DNA of 64,000 nucleotides, taken from CAVQBJ01 sp963710725. GTDB lineage: Bacteria; Actinomycetota; Thermoleophilia; Solirubrobacterales; Solirubrobacteraceae. Below, in pieces: positions 7,993 to 15,783 of the stretch. The stretch spans positions 186,001 through 250,000 of the forward strand of contig CAVQBJ010000001.1 of the NCBI GenBank assembly GCA_963710725.1, given 5' to 3'. A program made the position numbers and the translations under genes. Position 1 is the first letter of the stretch, and each line of letters begins with the position of its first letter. The notes beneath the pieces were generated by a model. It saw only the letters and a list, made by a program, of their open reading frames with translations. It searched no databases and was not told the origin of the DNA.

Positions 7993-9003
7993 CTAGCCCG
8001 CGACCGCCGGCTCGCTGTGCGGGCGTTCGGGGGTCGTCTGCTCGCCGTTGTCCGTCTGGGTGCGCAGCCAGTGGACCGTCGAGGCGATGCCCTCCTCGAC
8101 CTCGATGCGCGCCTCCCACCCGAGCAGGTCGCGCGCCTTCTGCACCGATGGCCAGCGGCGCTGGACGTCGACGGTGAACGTCGGTAGATGCTCGAGCTCG
8201 AACTCGGCGGGATCGCGCTCGCAGGCCGTCCACACGATGCGCGCGATCTCGGCGATCGACAGCTCGCGCGAGGCGGAGATGTTGAAGTCCTCGTTGAGCG
8301 CGGCGGCTGACCCCATCGCGGTGACGATTCCGTCGGCGATGTCGTCGACGTGGGTGAGCGTCCGCGTCTGCTCGCCCGAGCCGAAGATCTGCAGCGGGCG
8401 CTGGCCGCTGAGCGCCTTGCGGATGAGGTCGGGCACCGCGTGGGCGATCCCAGGCTCGTCGTCGGGCAGCTCGCCCGGCCCGTAGGCGTTGAACGGACGG
8501 CAGATCGTGTACCGCAGGCCGTGCTCCTCGTGTGCGGCGCGGCAGTACACCTCGCCGGTGAGCTTGGAGAAGCCGTAGGCCGACACCGGGGTCGGGCACC
8601 GGGGCAGGTAGTCCTCGGGGGTCGGGAACAGCTCCGCTTGTTCGAAGACCATCGAGGAGGAGACGTAGGTGAAACGCTCGACGTCGTGGTCGAGCGCGGC
8701 TCGAACGACCGAGTTGTAGAGCGCGTTGTTGACCTCGGTGAGGGTGTGCGGCAGGCGGTGGAAGTTGGCGATGCCGCCGACGATCGCGGCAAGGTGGATG
8801 ACATGGGTACACCCGGCGGTCGCCGCGCGCGCCTCGGCGAGATCGCGCAGGTCGCCCGTGTGCACCTCGCACCCTTCCCGCATCCAGTGCGGTGCCGGGC
8901 GCTGGTCGGAGACCCGCACCTCGTAGGCCGGATCGCTCAGCAGCCGCCGGACGACCGCGGCCCCGATCGTGCCGGCGCCACCGGCGACGAGCACTCGACT
9001 CAT
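7993..9003 (-). CDS. NAD-dependent epimerase/dehydratase
   Basis: Extended SDR of 336 aa. It has an N-terminal GGAGTIGAAVV nucleotide motif, an SSSMVF active-site Ser stretch and YGFSK as the catalytic Tyr/Lys. It most resembles UDP-glucuronate/GlcNAc epimerases and NDP-4-keto-sugar reductases, and the exact substrate is not readable. The start ATG at 9003 overlaps the stop of the upstream dehydrogenase in a 4-bp ATGA, giving translational coupling. That association suggests it acts on the uronic acid nucleotide made by the dehydrogenase. Confidence 0.82.
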   Translation of the reverse strand: MSRVLVAGGAGTIGAAVVRRLLSDPAYEVRVSDQRPAPHWMREGCEVHTGDLRDLAEARAATAGCTHVIHLAAIVGGIANFHRLPHTLTEVNNALYNSVVRAALDHDVERFTYVSSSMVFEQAELFPTPEDYLPRCPTPVSAYGFSKLTGEVYCRAAHEEHGLRYTICRPFNAYGPGELPDDEPGIAHAVPDLIRKALSGQRPLQIFGSGEQTRTLTHVDDIADGIVTAMGSAAALNEDFNISASRELSIAEIARIVWTACERDPAEFELEHLPTFTVDVQRRWPSVQKARDLLGWEARIEVEEGIASTVHWLRTQTDNGEQTTPERPHSEPAVAG

Positions 9004-10259
9004 GACACGCGTGCGAGGGAGACGATCTCCGAGGCGTAGGCGAACACCTGACCTGCGCCCCAGCAGTTCCACGGGTCGACGACGAGACAGTCCGGCGCTG
9101 AGCGCTCGACGATCGTCGCCAGCGCCGACACCTCGCGGAACTCGCTGTGGTTGGCGGCGACGACGACCGCGTCGGCGCCCTGGAGGGCGTCTGCGAACTC
9201 GGCCGTCGGCGTCGCGACGTGGGGATCGTGGGTCACGACGTCGGCGAGCTCGCGCTCGAGCAGCCGGATGAGCTTGTGCGCCAGCGAGTCGCGCTCGTCG
9301 TCGGTGTCCGCCTTGAAGGCGAGCCCGAGCACGGCGACCCGGCGACCCGAGAGCGGGCCGAGGCGCCGCTTGAGCCCCTCCACGAGGAACAGCGGAACGG
9401 ATTCGTTCACGCGGGAGACGGCGAGCAGCATGCCCGGCGCGTTGGAGCGCTCCTCCGAGAACGCGAAGTCCTTGCGCAGGCACGTGCCGGCGGTGAGGCC
9501 GGGCTGTGCGATACCGCCGCGCGGGTAGTCCCGGTTGATGAGATCGATGACCTCGAACACGTTCGCGCCATGGGTCTCGCAGTCCATCATCAGCAGGTTG
9601 GGCAGCGCGAACTGCGTGTAGCGCAGGATGTTGGTCCAGATCTTCGCCAGTTCGGCCTGGGTCGGAGTGGTCTGCACGATCGGCGCGTTGAACACCTCGA
9701 ACAGACGCCCGACGACCTCGCCCGAGGTCTCGCCGACGCCGCCGATGATGCATGGGAGGGTGTCGATCTCCTCGAGGAACCGCCCCGCGGCGATCCGTTC
9801 CGGCGCGTGCGCCACGTACACGTCGACGCCGACGTCGAGGTCGCGGTGCTTGGCCAGATAGCCGGCGACGAACTCGGTCGTCCCCGGCGCGATCGTCGAG
9901 CGCAGCACGAGCGCGTGGCCGACCTCGAGCACCGGGAGGAGGTCGTCGAGCGCCGCGCGGATGTCACGCATGTCGATCTCGATGTGGGAGAACGACGGCG
10001 TGCCGAGCGTGATGACGATGTGTCGTGCGCACGCGGCGTCGACGACCGAGTCCGACAGGGCGAGCCGGCCGCTCGCGAGGACGCGCTCGAGCAGCTCCTG
10101 GGCCCCGGTCTCGGCGAACGGCATGGTGCCGCAGCGCACCGCCTCCAGGCGCGTCGGGTCGTTGTCGATCCCGAGTACGTTCAGGCCGCGGTCGGCGAAG
10201 GTCAGAGCGAGCGGCAGCCCGACTCGACCGAGACCGACGATTGAGACGTCACTCGTCAT
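9000..10259 (-). CDS. UDP-sugar 6-dehydrogenase (WecC/WbpA family)
   Basis: Oxidises C6 of a UDP-hexosamine (UDP-GlcNAc or UDP-ManNAc) to the uronic acid with NAD+. Rossmann motif SIVGLGRVGLPLAL is at residues 5-18. The catalytic cysteine is C260 in AGTCLRKDF, the form typical of the UDP-N-acetyl-hexosamine branch. The IRYTQF-like core helix and the C-terminal VLGLAFKADTDDERDS domain are present. I use the ATG at 10259 because it sits just before the Rossmann strand; an ATG 45 bp further out exists. It is likely the entry enzyme to the diacetamido-uronate or ManNAcA pathway. Confidence 0.87.
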   Translation of the reverse strand: MTSDVSIVGLGRVGLPLALTFADRGLNVLGIDNDPTRLEAVRCGTMPFAETGAQELLERVLASGRLALSDSVVDAACARHIVITLGTPSFSHIEIDMRDIRAALDDLLPVLEVGHALVLRSTIAPGTTEFVAGYLAKHRDLDVGVDVYVAHAPERIAAGRFLEEIDTLPCIIGGVGETSGEVVGRLFEVFNAPIVQTTPTQAELAKIWTNILRYTQFALPNLLMMDCETHGANVFEVIDLINRDYPRGGIAQPGLTAGTCLRKDFAFSEERSNAPGMLLAVSRVNESVPLFLVEGLKRRLGPLSGRRVAVLGLAFKADTDDERDSLAHKLIRLLERELADVVTHDPHVATPTAEFADALQGADAVVVAANHSEFREVSALATIVERSAPDCLVVDPWNCWGAGQVFAYASEIVSLARVS

Positions 10260-10319
10260 GGCAGGCAAGGTTATCGTCGCCTCGTGCCGGTTCTCGGGCC
10301 CCATCGTGGCCGAGGCCGA

Positions 10320-11165
10320 TCACCCGCGATGGTCGGCCTCGCGACCCGTCCGGCGGTGCCGGGCGTACTGGCGCGCGAAGCCGATCACGAAGCGAGGGTT
10401 GTAGCGGGCGTAGCGTCGCCAGAGCCGCCGCGGCTCGCGCGCGAGTCGATACGTCCATTCCAGCCCGACCCGCTGCATCCACGGCGGCGCCTGCGGCACG
10501 AGGCCGGCGTGGAAATCGAAGGCGGCTCCCACGCCGACGAGCAGCGGCGCCTCGAGACGGTCGCGGATCGAGGCCATCCAGTTCTCCTGCTTGGGCTGTC
10601 CGGTGCCGACCCACACCACGTCGGCGCCCGAGCGGTTGATGTCATCGATCACCCACTGCTCCTCCTCTGCGGTGAGCGGGCGGAACGGCGGCGAGTATCC
10701 CCCCACGATCCGCACGCCCTCGAAGCGCCGCCGCAGCTCGAGCGTGAGCTGCGCGAGCGCTCCCTGGTGACGACCGCCGTAGAGGTACATCTTCGTGCCC
10801 TTCGCCGCCGCGCGCGCGCAGTAGCTGGCCATCAGGTCGGGGCCGTATACGCGCGACACGTCACGGTGCCCGAGTGCGCGCAGCGCCCACACGAGCGGCT
10901 GACCGTCGGGTACCGCGAGCGTCGCGCCGAGCACCGCCGCGCGCGTCGCCGGATCCTCCTGGGCCACCATCACCAGATGCACGGCCGCCGCCGTGACGTA
11001 GCCGCGCTGGCCGGCGGCGATCATCGCATCCATCCAGTCCATCGTGCGCTCGTAGTCGGTCAGCGCGAGCGGCACGTCGAGGATCTCCGCGCACGGGAGG
11101 TCCCGCACCGCGGATTCGCGCCGCTCGGCCGGCAGGCGTGTGGAAGGCGTCGCGCGTGTTGTCAT
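10320..11165 (-). CDS. WecG/TagA/CpsF family glycosyltransferase (GT26)
   Basis: Inverting glycosyltransferase, 281 aa, membrane-associated, adding N-acetylmannosamine or its uronic acid to an undecaprenyl-linked sugar. Family hallmarks are VPDGQP (catalytic Asp, D87), VGTGQPKQE at 186-194 and GVGAAFDFHAG near 211-221. The basic C-terminal helix region (residues about 235-281) is typical of the membrane-anchoring tail. It lies 60 bp upstream of the UDP-sugar dehydrogenase on the same strand, so donor synthesis and transfer are likely coexpressed. Confidence 0.88.
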   Translation of the reverse strand: MTTRATPSTRLPAERRESAVRDLPCAEILDVPLALTDYERTMDWMDAMIAAGQRGYVTAAAVHLVMVAQEDPATRAAVLGATLAVPDGQPLVWALRALGHRDVSRVYGPDLMASYCARAAAKGTKMYLYGGRHQGALAQLTLELRRRFEGVRIVGGYSPPFRPLTAEEEQWVIDDINRSGADVVWVGTGQPKQENWMASIRDRLEAPLLVGVGAAFDFHAGLVPQAPPWMQRVGLEWTYRLAREPRRLWRRYARYNPRFVIGFARQYARHRRTGREADHRG

Positions 11166-11367
11166 GAGCAGGTGGGGGTGGGTCCGGGAGGCCGATCAGC
11201 CGCCCTCCGGCGTACCGGTGACCGGCTGCTGGGCCCGCCCCTCATAACGTATGCGTGCGGGCAGAGTCGCGGATTACCCGGACGTGGTCGCCGTCTCGGC
11301 CGCTCGCCAGCCGCTGCCGCAGTGCAGAGGATACTCGCCTCGCGGTCACGGGATACGCTGCCGCGAG

Positions 11368-12432
11368 ATGCCGCTGGAACCTTCCTTCTGGTCGGGGCGG
11401 CGCGTGCTCGTCACCGGACACACCGGGTTCAAGGGCTCGTGGCTGTCGCTGTGGCTGCAGCGACTCGGCGCCGAGCTGAGCGGATTCGCGCCGGGACCGC
11501 CGACCGAGCCCTCGCTCTACGATGCCGCCGCCGTGCGGACCGGCATGGCCGAGGACATCGGCGACATCCGCGATCCCGAAGCGGTTCTCGCCGCCGTGCG
11601 GACGCGCCGGCCCGAGGTGGTGTTCCACCTGGCGGCGCAGCCGCTCGTCCGGCGCTCGCTGCTCGCACCGCGGCTGACCTACGAGGTGAACGTCATGGGC
11701 ACGGTCAATCTGCTCGACGCCGTGCGACTCAGCGACGGCGTCGCGGCCGTCGTCGTCGTCACCTCGGACAAGTGCTACGACAACCCCGAGCACGGGGCCG
11801 GGCAGCGCGTCTTCGACGAGACGGCTCCGATGGGCGGCAGCGACCCGTACTCGAGCTCGAAGGGCGCCGCCGAGCTCGTCACCGCGGCCTACCGCGAGTC
11901 CTACTTCTCCGGGCCTGCCAACCCGAACGTCGCATCGGCACGCGCCGGGAACGTCATCGGCGGCGGCGAATGGGGCGAGGACCGGCTCGTCGCCGACCTC
12001 GTGCGGGCGGCCGAGCACGATGAGCCGATCCGCCTTCGCAATCCCGATGCCGTGCGTCCGTGGCAGCACGTGCTGAATCCGCTCCACGGCTACCTCCTGC
12101 TCGCGCAGGCGCTCGCTCGCGACCCGGACTTCGCCCGCGGCTGGAACTTCGGCCCCGATCTCGAGGACGCGCGAACGGTGCGCGAGCTCGCCGAGCGCCT
12201 CGGCGAGCTGTGGCCCGGCGGCCTGCGCTGGACGCCCGACGACCGCCCGCAACCACCTGAGGCAACGTACCTGGCGCTCGACTCGACGCAGGCCCGCGAG
12301 CGCCTCGGGTGGCACCCGGGCTGGGATCTGGAGCAGTCGCTGCAGCGCATCGTCGAGTGGCACCGTGAATACGCGGCGGGGGGCGGCGCGCGCGCCACGA
12401 CCGTCGCCCAGATCGAGCAGTTCCCGGCATGA
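11368..12432 (+). CDS. rfbG: CDP-glucose 4,6-dehydratase
   Basis: Makes CDP-4-keto-6-deoxyglucose, the branch point to 3,6-dideoxyhexoses and related sugars. The N-terminal VLVTGHTGFKGSWLSLWL is diagnostic, as are VTSDKCYDN and the catalytic YSSSK. The length of 354 aa is standard. The upstream open frame extends to 11251, but ATG 11368 matches the family start and leaves a 202-bp divergent gap to the WecG-type gene. Its stop overlaps the next start (ATGA at 12429), tying it to the sigma-like gene. No dideoxyhexose aminomutase-type partner is visible nearby. Confidence 0.88.
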   Translation: MPLEPSFWSGRRVLVTGHTGFKGSWLSLWLQRLGAELSGFAPGPPTEPSLYDAAAVRTGMAEDIGDIRDPEAVLAAVRTRRPEVVFHLAAQPLVRRSLLAPRLTYEVNVMGTVNLLDAVRLSDGVAAVVVVTSDKCYDNPEHGAGQRVFDETAPMGGSDPYSSSKGAAELVTAAYRESYFSGPANPNVASARAGNVIGGGEWGEDRLVADLVRAAEHDEPIRLRNPDAVRPWQHVLNPLHGYLLLAQALARDPDFARGWNFGPDLEDARTVRELAERLGELWPGGLRWTPDDRPQPPEATYLALDSTQARERLGWHPGWDLEQSLQRIVEWHREYAAGGGARATTVAQIEQFPA

Positions 12433-13772
12433 CACCGCCCGAGCTGCGCCGCTACCGCGCCGATCGCCTGCTCCGTCGCGACTTCCACGCCCGTGCGCCG
12501 GAGGTGCTCGCGCAGGCGCGCCGCCGGCTCGCCGCGCTCGGGGTCCACGTCGACGACGCCGACCTCCAGTCGTGTTACGCCCAGGCCTGGCAGGGCCTGT
12601 ATGCGACGGTGCTCGCCGGCGAGGTCGTCGCGACGCCGACCGGATGGCTGGTCACGGTGACCGTACGGCGCGCGATCGACGAGCAACGCAGCCGCGCCTC
12701 GTCGCGCACACCGTGGCCAAGCCTCGGCTCCCGGGGGCCGGAGACGGCCTCGCCGCAGCCAGACCCCGGGCAGCACGTCGACGACGTCGATCGCCTGCGC
12801 GAGGTCTTCGAGGCGTTGCGCGGCCGGCTCTCGCGCCGCGAGTGCGAGGCGGCGAGCCTCTGTTACCTGCAGGGCCTCTCGCGGGCCGAGGCGGCGCGCC
12901 AGATGGGCCTGTCGCGCCGGCGCATGGACAAGCTCATGGACGGGACCGGCAGCGGGTCATCGGGTGTGGCGGCGAAGGTCGGCGAGCTGCTCGCGGTCAT
13001 CCGCGGCGGGCGCTGGTGTGACGAGCAGGCCTCGCTGATGCGCGGACTCGCGTTCGGCCTGCTCGACCCGCACGGCGAGCGCTACCGCTTGGCGCTCGTG
13101 CACCAGCGCGAGTGCCCGGCCTGTCGTGCGTACGTCGCGTCCCTGCGCCGGCTGGCCGCCGTGCTGCCGCCGCTGTCGCTGCCGATCGGCGCCCTCGCGC
13201 GCGCGGGCGCCGGAGCGGCGGCAGGCGGGAACGGCGCCGCGGGGACCGCGGGGTCGGGCTCCTCGGTTGCCGCCTCGGCGGCCGCCGGCTCCGCCTCCGC
13301 CACCGGCGGGGGCTGGCTGCTCGCCGGCGGTTCGGTCACCGCCAAGGTCGCCGCGAGCTGCCTGATCGCTCTCGGCCTGGGCGCCGGCTGCGTGGTGCTC
13401 GATCACGACGCACGCGCGCGCGCGGCCCCTTCGCGTCTCGCGGCGGTCCATCATCGCCGACTTGCGGCGGGCGCAGCGCGCCAGTCGGTCGCCAGCGCGC
13501 CTCGGACCATCGCGCAGGCCATGCCGGCGGCGCCGCGGCCGCAGGCCGTGGAGGCCGACGTCTTCGCCCCCGCGCGCCGGGAGGTCCGGCCGCGCCCCGC
13601 GCTTGCGGCGCGCCGCGAGTTCGGCGTGGAATCCGTGGCCGCGGCGAGCCCGTCGCCTGCGAGCATTCGGCCCATCGCGGTCATCCCGCGGGAGCCGGGC
13701 GCGGTGTCGGCATCGGGCGCGGCGGGCTCCGCCGCCGCCGCTCATGCGCAGCGCGAGTTCGGCGTGCAGTAG
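12429..13772 (+). CDS. ECF-sigma-like protein fused to zinc-finger and membrane anchor
   Basis: A 447-aa protein of unusual build. Residues about 1-95 resemble a region-2-like helical domain (ending VTVTVRRAIDEQRSR), and 122-170 form a region-4-type HTH (SRRECEAASLCYLQGLSRAEAARQMGLS). Then comes H225-x3-C229-x2-C232, the layout of a zinc-containing anti-sigma finger. A Gly/Ala/Ser-rich linker leads to one hydrophobic segment at about 303-324 and a Pro/Ala/Arg-rich tail, probably outside the cell. REFGV occurs twice in the tail, once at the very end. It looks like a sigma factor with its own membrane-tethered regulator; the function is inferred. It overlaps rfbG by 4 bp. Confidence 0.65.
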   Translation: MTPPELRRYRADRLLRRDFHARAPEVLAQARRRLAALGVHVDDADLQSCYAQAWQGLYATVLAGEVVATPTGWLVTVTVRRAIDEQRSRASSRTPWPSLGSRGPETASPQPDPGQHVDDVDRLREVFEALRGRLSRRECEAASLCYLQGLSRAEAARQMGLSRRRMDKLMDGTGSGSSGVAAKVGELLAVIRGGRWCDEQASLMRGLAFGLLDPHGERYRLALVHQRECPACRAYVASLRRLAAVLPPLSLPIGALARAGAGAAAGGNGAAGTAGSGSSVAASAAAGSASATGGGWLLAGGSVTAKVAASCLIALGLGAGCVVLDHDARARAAPSRLAAVHHRRLAAGAARQSVASAPRTIAQAMPAAPRPQAVEADVFAPARREVRPRPALAARREFGVESVAAASPSPASIRPIAVIPREPGAVSASGAAGSAAAAHAQREFGVQ

Positions 13773-13817
13773 AGGCTGCCGGCGGCACGCCTGCCCGGCT
13801 GTGAGACTTCGCTGCGA

Positions 13818-14651
13818 ATGGCTCAGCGGATCCACACGGCGGTCGTCGGCCACGTCGAGTGGGTGGACTTCCTGCGCGTACCGCGGCTGCCGGTGGCCGG
13901 AGAGGTGATCGCGGCCGGGGACCACTGGACCGAGGCCGCCGGCGGCGGAGCGGCGGCGGCGGTCACACTCGCCGGGCTGGCCGGTCGGGCCCTCCTGGTG
14001 ACGGCGCTTGGCGACGACGACATCGCCGAGCGCTCGCTCGTGCGGCTGCGCGGATTGGACGTCGAGGTCCACGCCGTCCGGCGCGCCGGACCGACCCGCC
14101 GCGCGATCACCTTCGTCGACGCGAAGGGCGAGCGCACGATCACCACCGTCGGCGTTCGGCTGCAGCCGGCCGGCGCGGACCGGCTGCCCTGGGAGCGCCT
14201 CGCGACGATGGACGGCGTCTTCTTCGCCGCCGGCGATCCTGGCGCCCTGCGCGCGGCTCGCGGCGCGCGCGTGCTCGTCGCCACCCCGCGGGCCGGCGAC
14301 GCGCTCGCGGCGGGCGTGACGCTCGACGCGCTCGTGCTGAGCGCCAACGACGCCGTCGAGCGCGAGTTCGCGTCCCGCTACGTGTCGCTGGCCGACGTCG
14401 TCGTCATGACCGAGGGTGCCGCCGGCGGCTCCTATCGTCGCCGCGACGGTACGGGCGGACGTTGGGAGGCCGTGGCGCCGCCCGGCCCCATCGTCGACAC
14501 GTACGGCTGTGGGGATGCCTTCGCGGCCGCGCTCACATTCGCCATCTCCGCCGGCCGCACGCTTGACGACGCGCTCAGCCTCGCGGCGCGCTGTGGTGCG
14601 GCCCGCGCGACCGGCGCCGGACCGTACGGCGGTCAGCTGCCCGCACCGTAG
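13818..14651 (+). CDS. PfkB-family carbohydrate/nucleoside kinase
   Basis: Ribokinase-fold kinase, 277 aa. It has an N-terminal Gly-rich GGGAAAA motif (signature 1) and the C-terminal signature DTYGCGDAFAAAL. D233 is the catalytic base; the anion hole reads GCGD where GAGD is usual. Substrate unknown; ribokinase-, adenosine kinase- and fructokinase-type activities are all possible. It runs 45 bp after the sigma-like gene and converges on the TetR gene with 13 bp between stops. Confidence 0.82.
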   Translation: MAQRIHTAVVGHVEWVDFLRVPRLPVAGEVIAAGDHWTEAAGGGAAAAVTLAGLAGRALLVTALGDDDIAERSLVRLRGLDVEVHAVRRAGPTRRAITFVDAKGERTITTVGVRLQPAGADRLPWERLATMDGVFFAAGDPGALRAARGARVLVATPRAGDALAAGVTLDALVLSANDAVEREFASRYVSLADVVVMTEGAAGGSYRRRDGTGGRWEAVAPPGPIVDTYGCGDAFAAALTFAISAGRTLDDALSLAARCGAARATGAGPYGGQLPAP

Positions 14652-14664
14652 GGCCGTTTCGGCG

Positions 14665-15273
14665 TCACGAGCCGCCGGGCCGGCCATCGGCCAGGGCGCG
14701 CTGCATCCTCTCGGCGGCGAGCTCACCGGCGGCGCGTAGCGGCTCGGTGCTGCGGAGCGCCCGCGCGAGGACGAACGCGCCCTCGAGGCCGGCGATGAGG
14801 GCGATCGCGATCTCCCTGGCCGCCGCCGGTTCGAGGCCGCCGGCGGCGAAGCGCTCGCTCGCGGCACTGATCCAGCCGTCGAAGACCTCAGCGCACGCCT
14901 CGCGCAGCGGCTCGCTGCTGCTCGAGACCTCGAGCGCGACCGTGGCGATCGGGCAGGCGTCGGCGAAGTCGGTCTCCTCGAGGTGCGCGGCGGCGCCGGC
15001 GAAGAAGTCGCGCACCCCGGTGACGAGATCGGGAGCGGCGTCGAACACGGCCGGCAGCAGCTGCCCGTACATCGCGCCCGACCAGCGAATCGCCTCGGCG
15101 CCGAGCTGTTCCTTGCCGCCCGGGAAGAAGTGGTAGACCGAGCCGAACGGCGCCGAGGCGGCCTCGACGATCTGCTTGACCCCGGTCGCGGTGTAGCCCT
15201 GCAGACGGAACAGCTCGGCGCTCGACGTGACGATCCGCTCTCGCGTGCCCATCCCGGGTTCCGTCGCGCTCAT
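14665..15273 (-). CDS. TetR/AcrR-family transcriptional regulator
   Basis: 202-aa repressor-type regulator. The N-terminal HTH reads RERIVTSSAELFRLQGY followed by GVKQIVEAASAPFGSVYHFF, the classic TetR DNA-binding domain. The C-terminal domain resembles LmrA/YxaF-type regulators (ACPIATVALE). ATG 15273 is chosen over an upstream in-frame start because it directly precedes the HTH helix. It is divergent from the NTF2-like gene with 43 bp between starts, and a small inverted repeat in this gap is a plausible operator. Confidence 0.87.
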   Translation of the reverse strand: MSATEPGMGTRERIVTSSAELFRLQGYTATGVKQIVEAASAPFGSVYHFFPGGKEQLGAEAIRWSGAMYGQLLPAVFDAAPDLVTGVRDFFAGAAAHLEETDFADACPIATVALEVSSSSEPLREACAEVFDGWISAASERFAAGGLEPAAAREIAIALIAGLEGAFVLARALRSTEPLRAAGELAAERMQRALADGRPGGS

Positions 15274-15282
15274 ATCGGGTAG

Positions 15283-15294
15283 TCTAACGCTAGA
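15283..15294. promoter_or_regulatory. Inverted repeat TCTA-acgc-TAGA, possible TetR operator
   Basis: A perfect 4-bp-arm dyad in the 43-bp gap between the divergent TetR and NTF2-like genes, 10 bp upstream of tetR. TCTA/TAGA half-sites resemble those described for LmrA/YxaF-type TetR proteins. It is short, so chance is possible. Confidence 0.35.
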
Positions 15295-15316
15295 GCGATC
15301 TATCAAGGAGGCGGGC

Positions 15317-15757
15317 ATGCGTTCCTGGTTGGCCAAGCAGATGCTCATCCGCAACATGGCGCGCCTGCGCGCGGGCGACTACCGGCCCCTGCTTCGCCTC
15401 GACGCGAAGGATGTCCGCTTCCGCTTCCCCGGAGGCAGCTCGTGGGCGGCCGAGCTGCACGGTCGCGACGCGCTCGAGCGCTGGCTGCAGCGGTTCGTCG
15501 AGTCGGGGATCCAGATCTTCCCCGACGAGGTCGTCGTGCAGGGCCCGCCGTGGCGCATGACGCTGTGCGTGCGCGGCACCGATCATCTCGACGACCCGTC
15601 AGGCGAGCGCGTCTACGACAACCGCTACGTCATCTGGGGCCACCTCGTGTGGGGCCGGCTCGTCGATTACGAGGTCTACGAGGACACCGAGCGCTCGGCC
15701 GCGCTCGACCGCTGGATGCAGACGCACGGCGTCGCGCAGCAGCCGTCGCTCACCTGA
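15317..15757 (+). CDS. NTF2-like (SnoaL-type) small protein
   Basis: 146 aa. The pattern of a helical N-terminus, a curved sheet with FRFPGGSSWAAELHGRDALERWL and a later VDYEVYEDT strand matches the NTF2-like cone fold of SnoaL/ketosteroid-isomerase relatives. Such proteins bind or isomerise small hydrophobic molecules; no catalytic residue can be assigned. The start ATG follows a clear AAGGAGG at 15305-15311. It is divergent from the TetR gene, which probably controls it. The next gene starts 26 bp downstream. Confidence 0.7.
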   Translation: MRSWLAKQMLIRNMARLRAGDYRPLLRLDAKDVRFRFPGGSSWAAELHGRDALERWLQRFVESGIQIFPDEVVVQGPPWRMTLCVRGTDHLDDPSGERVYDNRYVIWGHLVWGRLVDYEVYEDTERSAALDRWMQTHGVAQQPSLT

Positions 15758-15783
15758 CGCGTCCGATCGCGACAATAGGCAGC

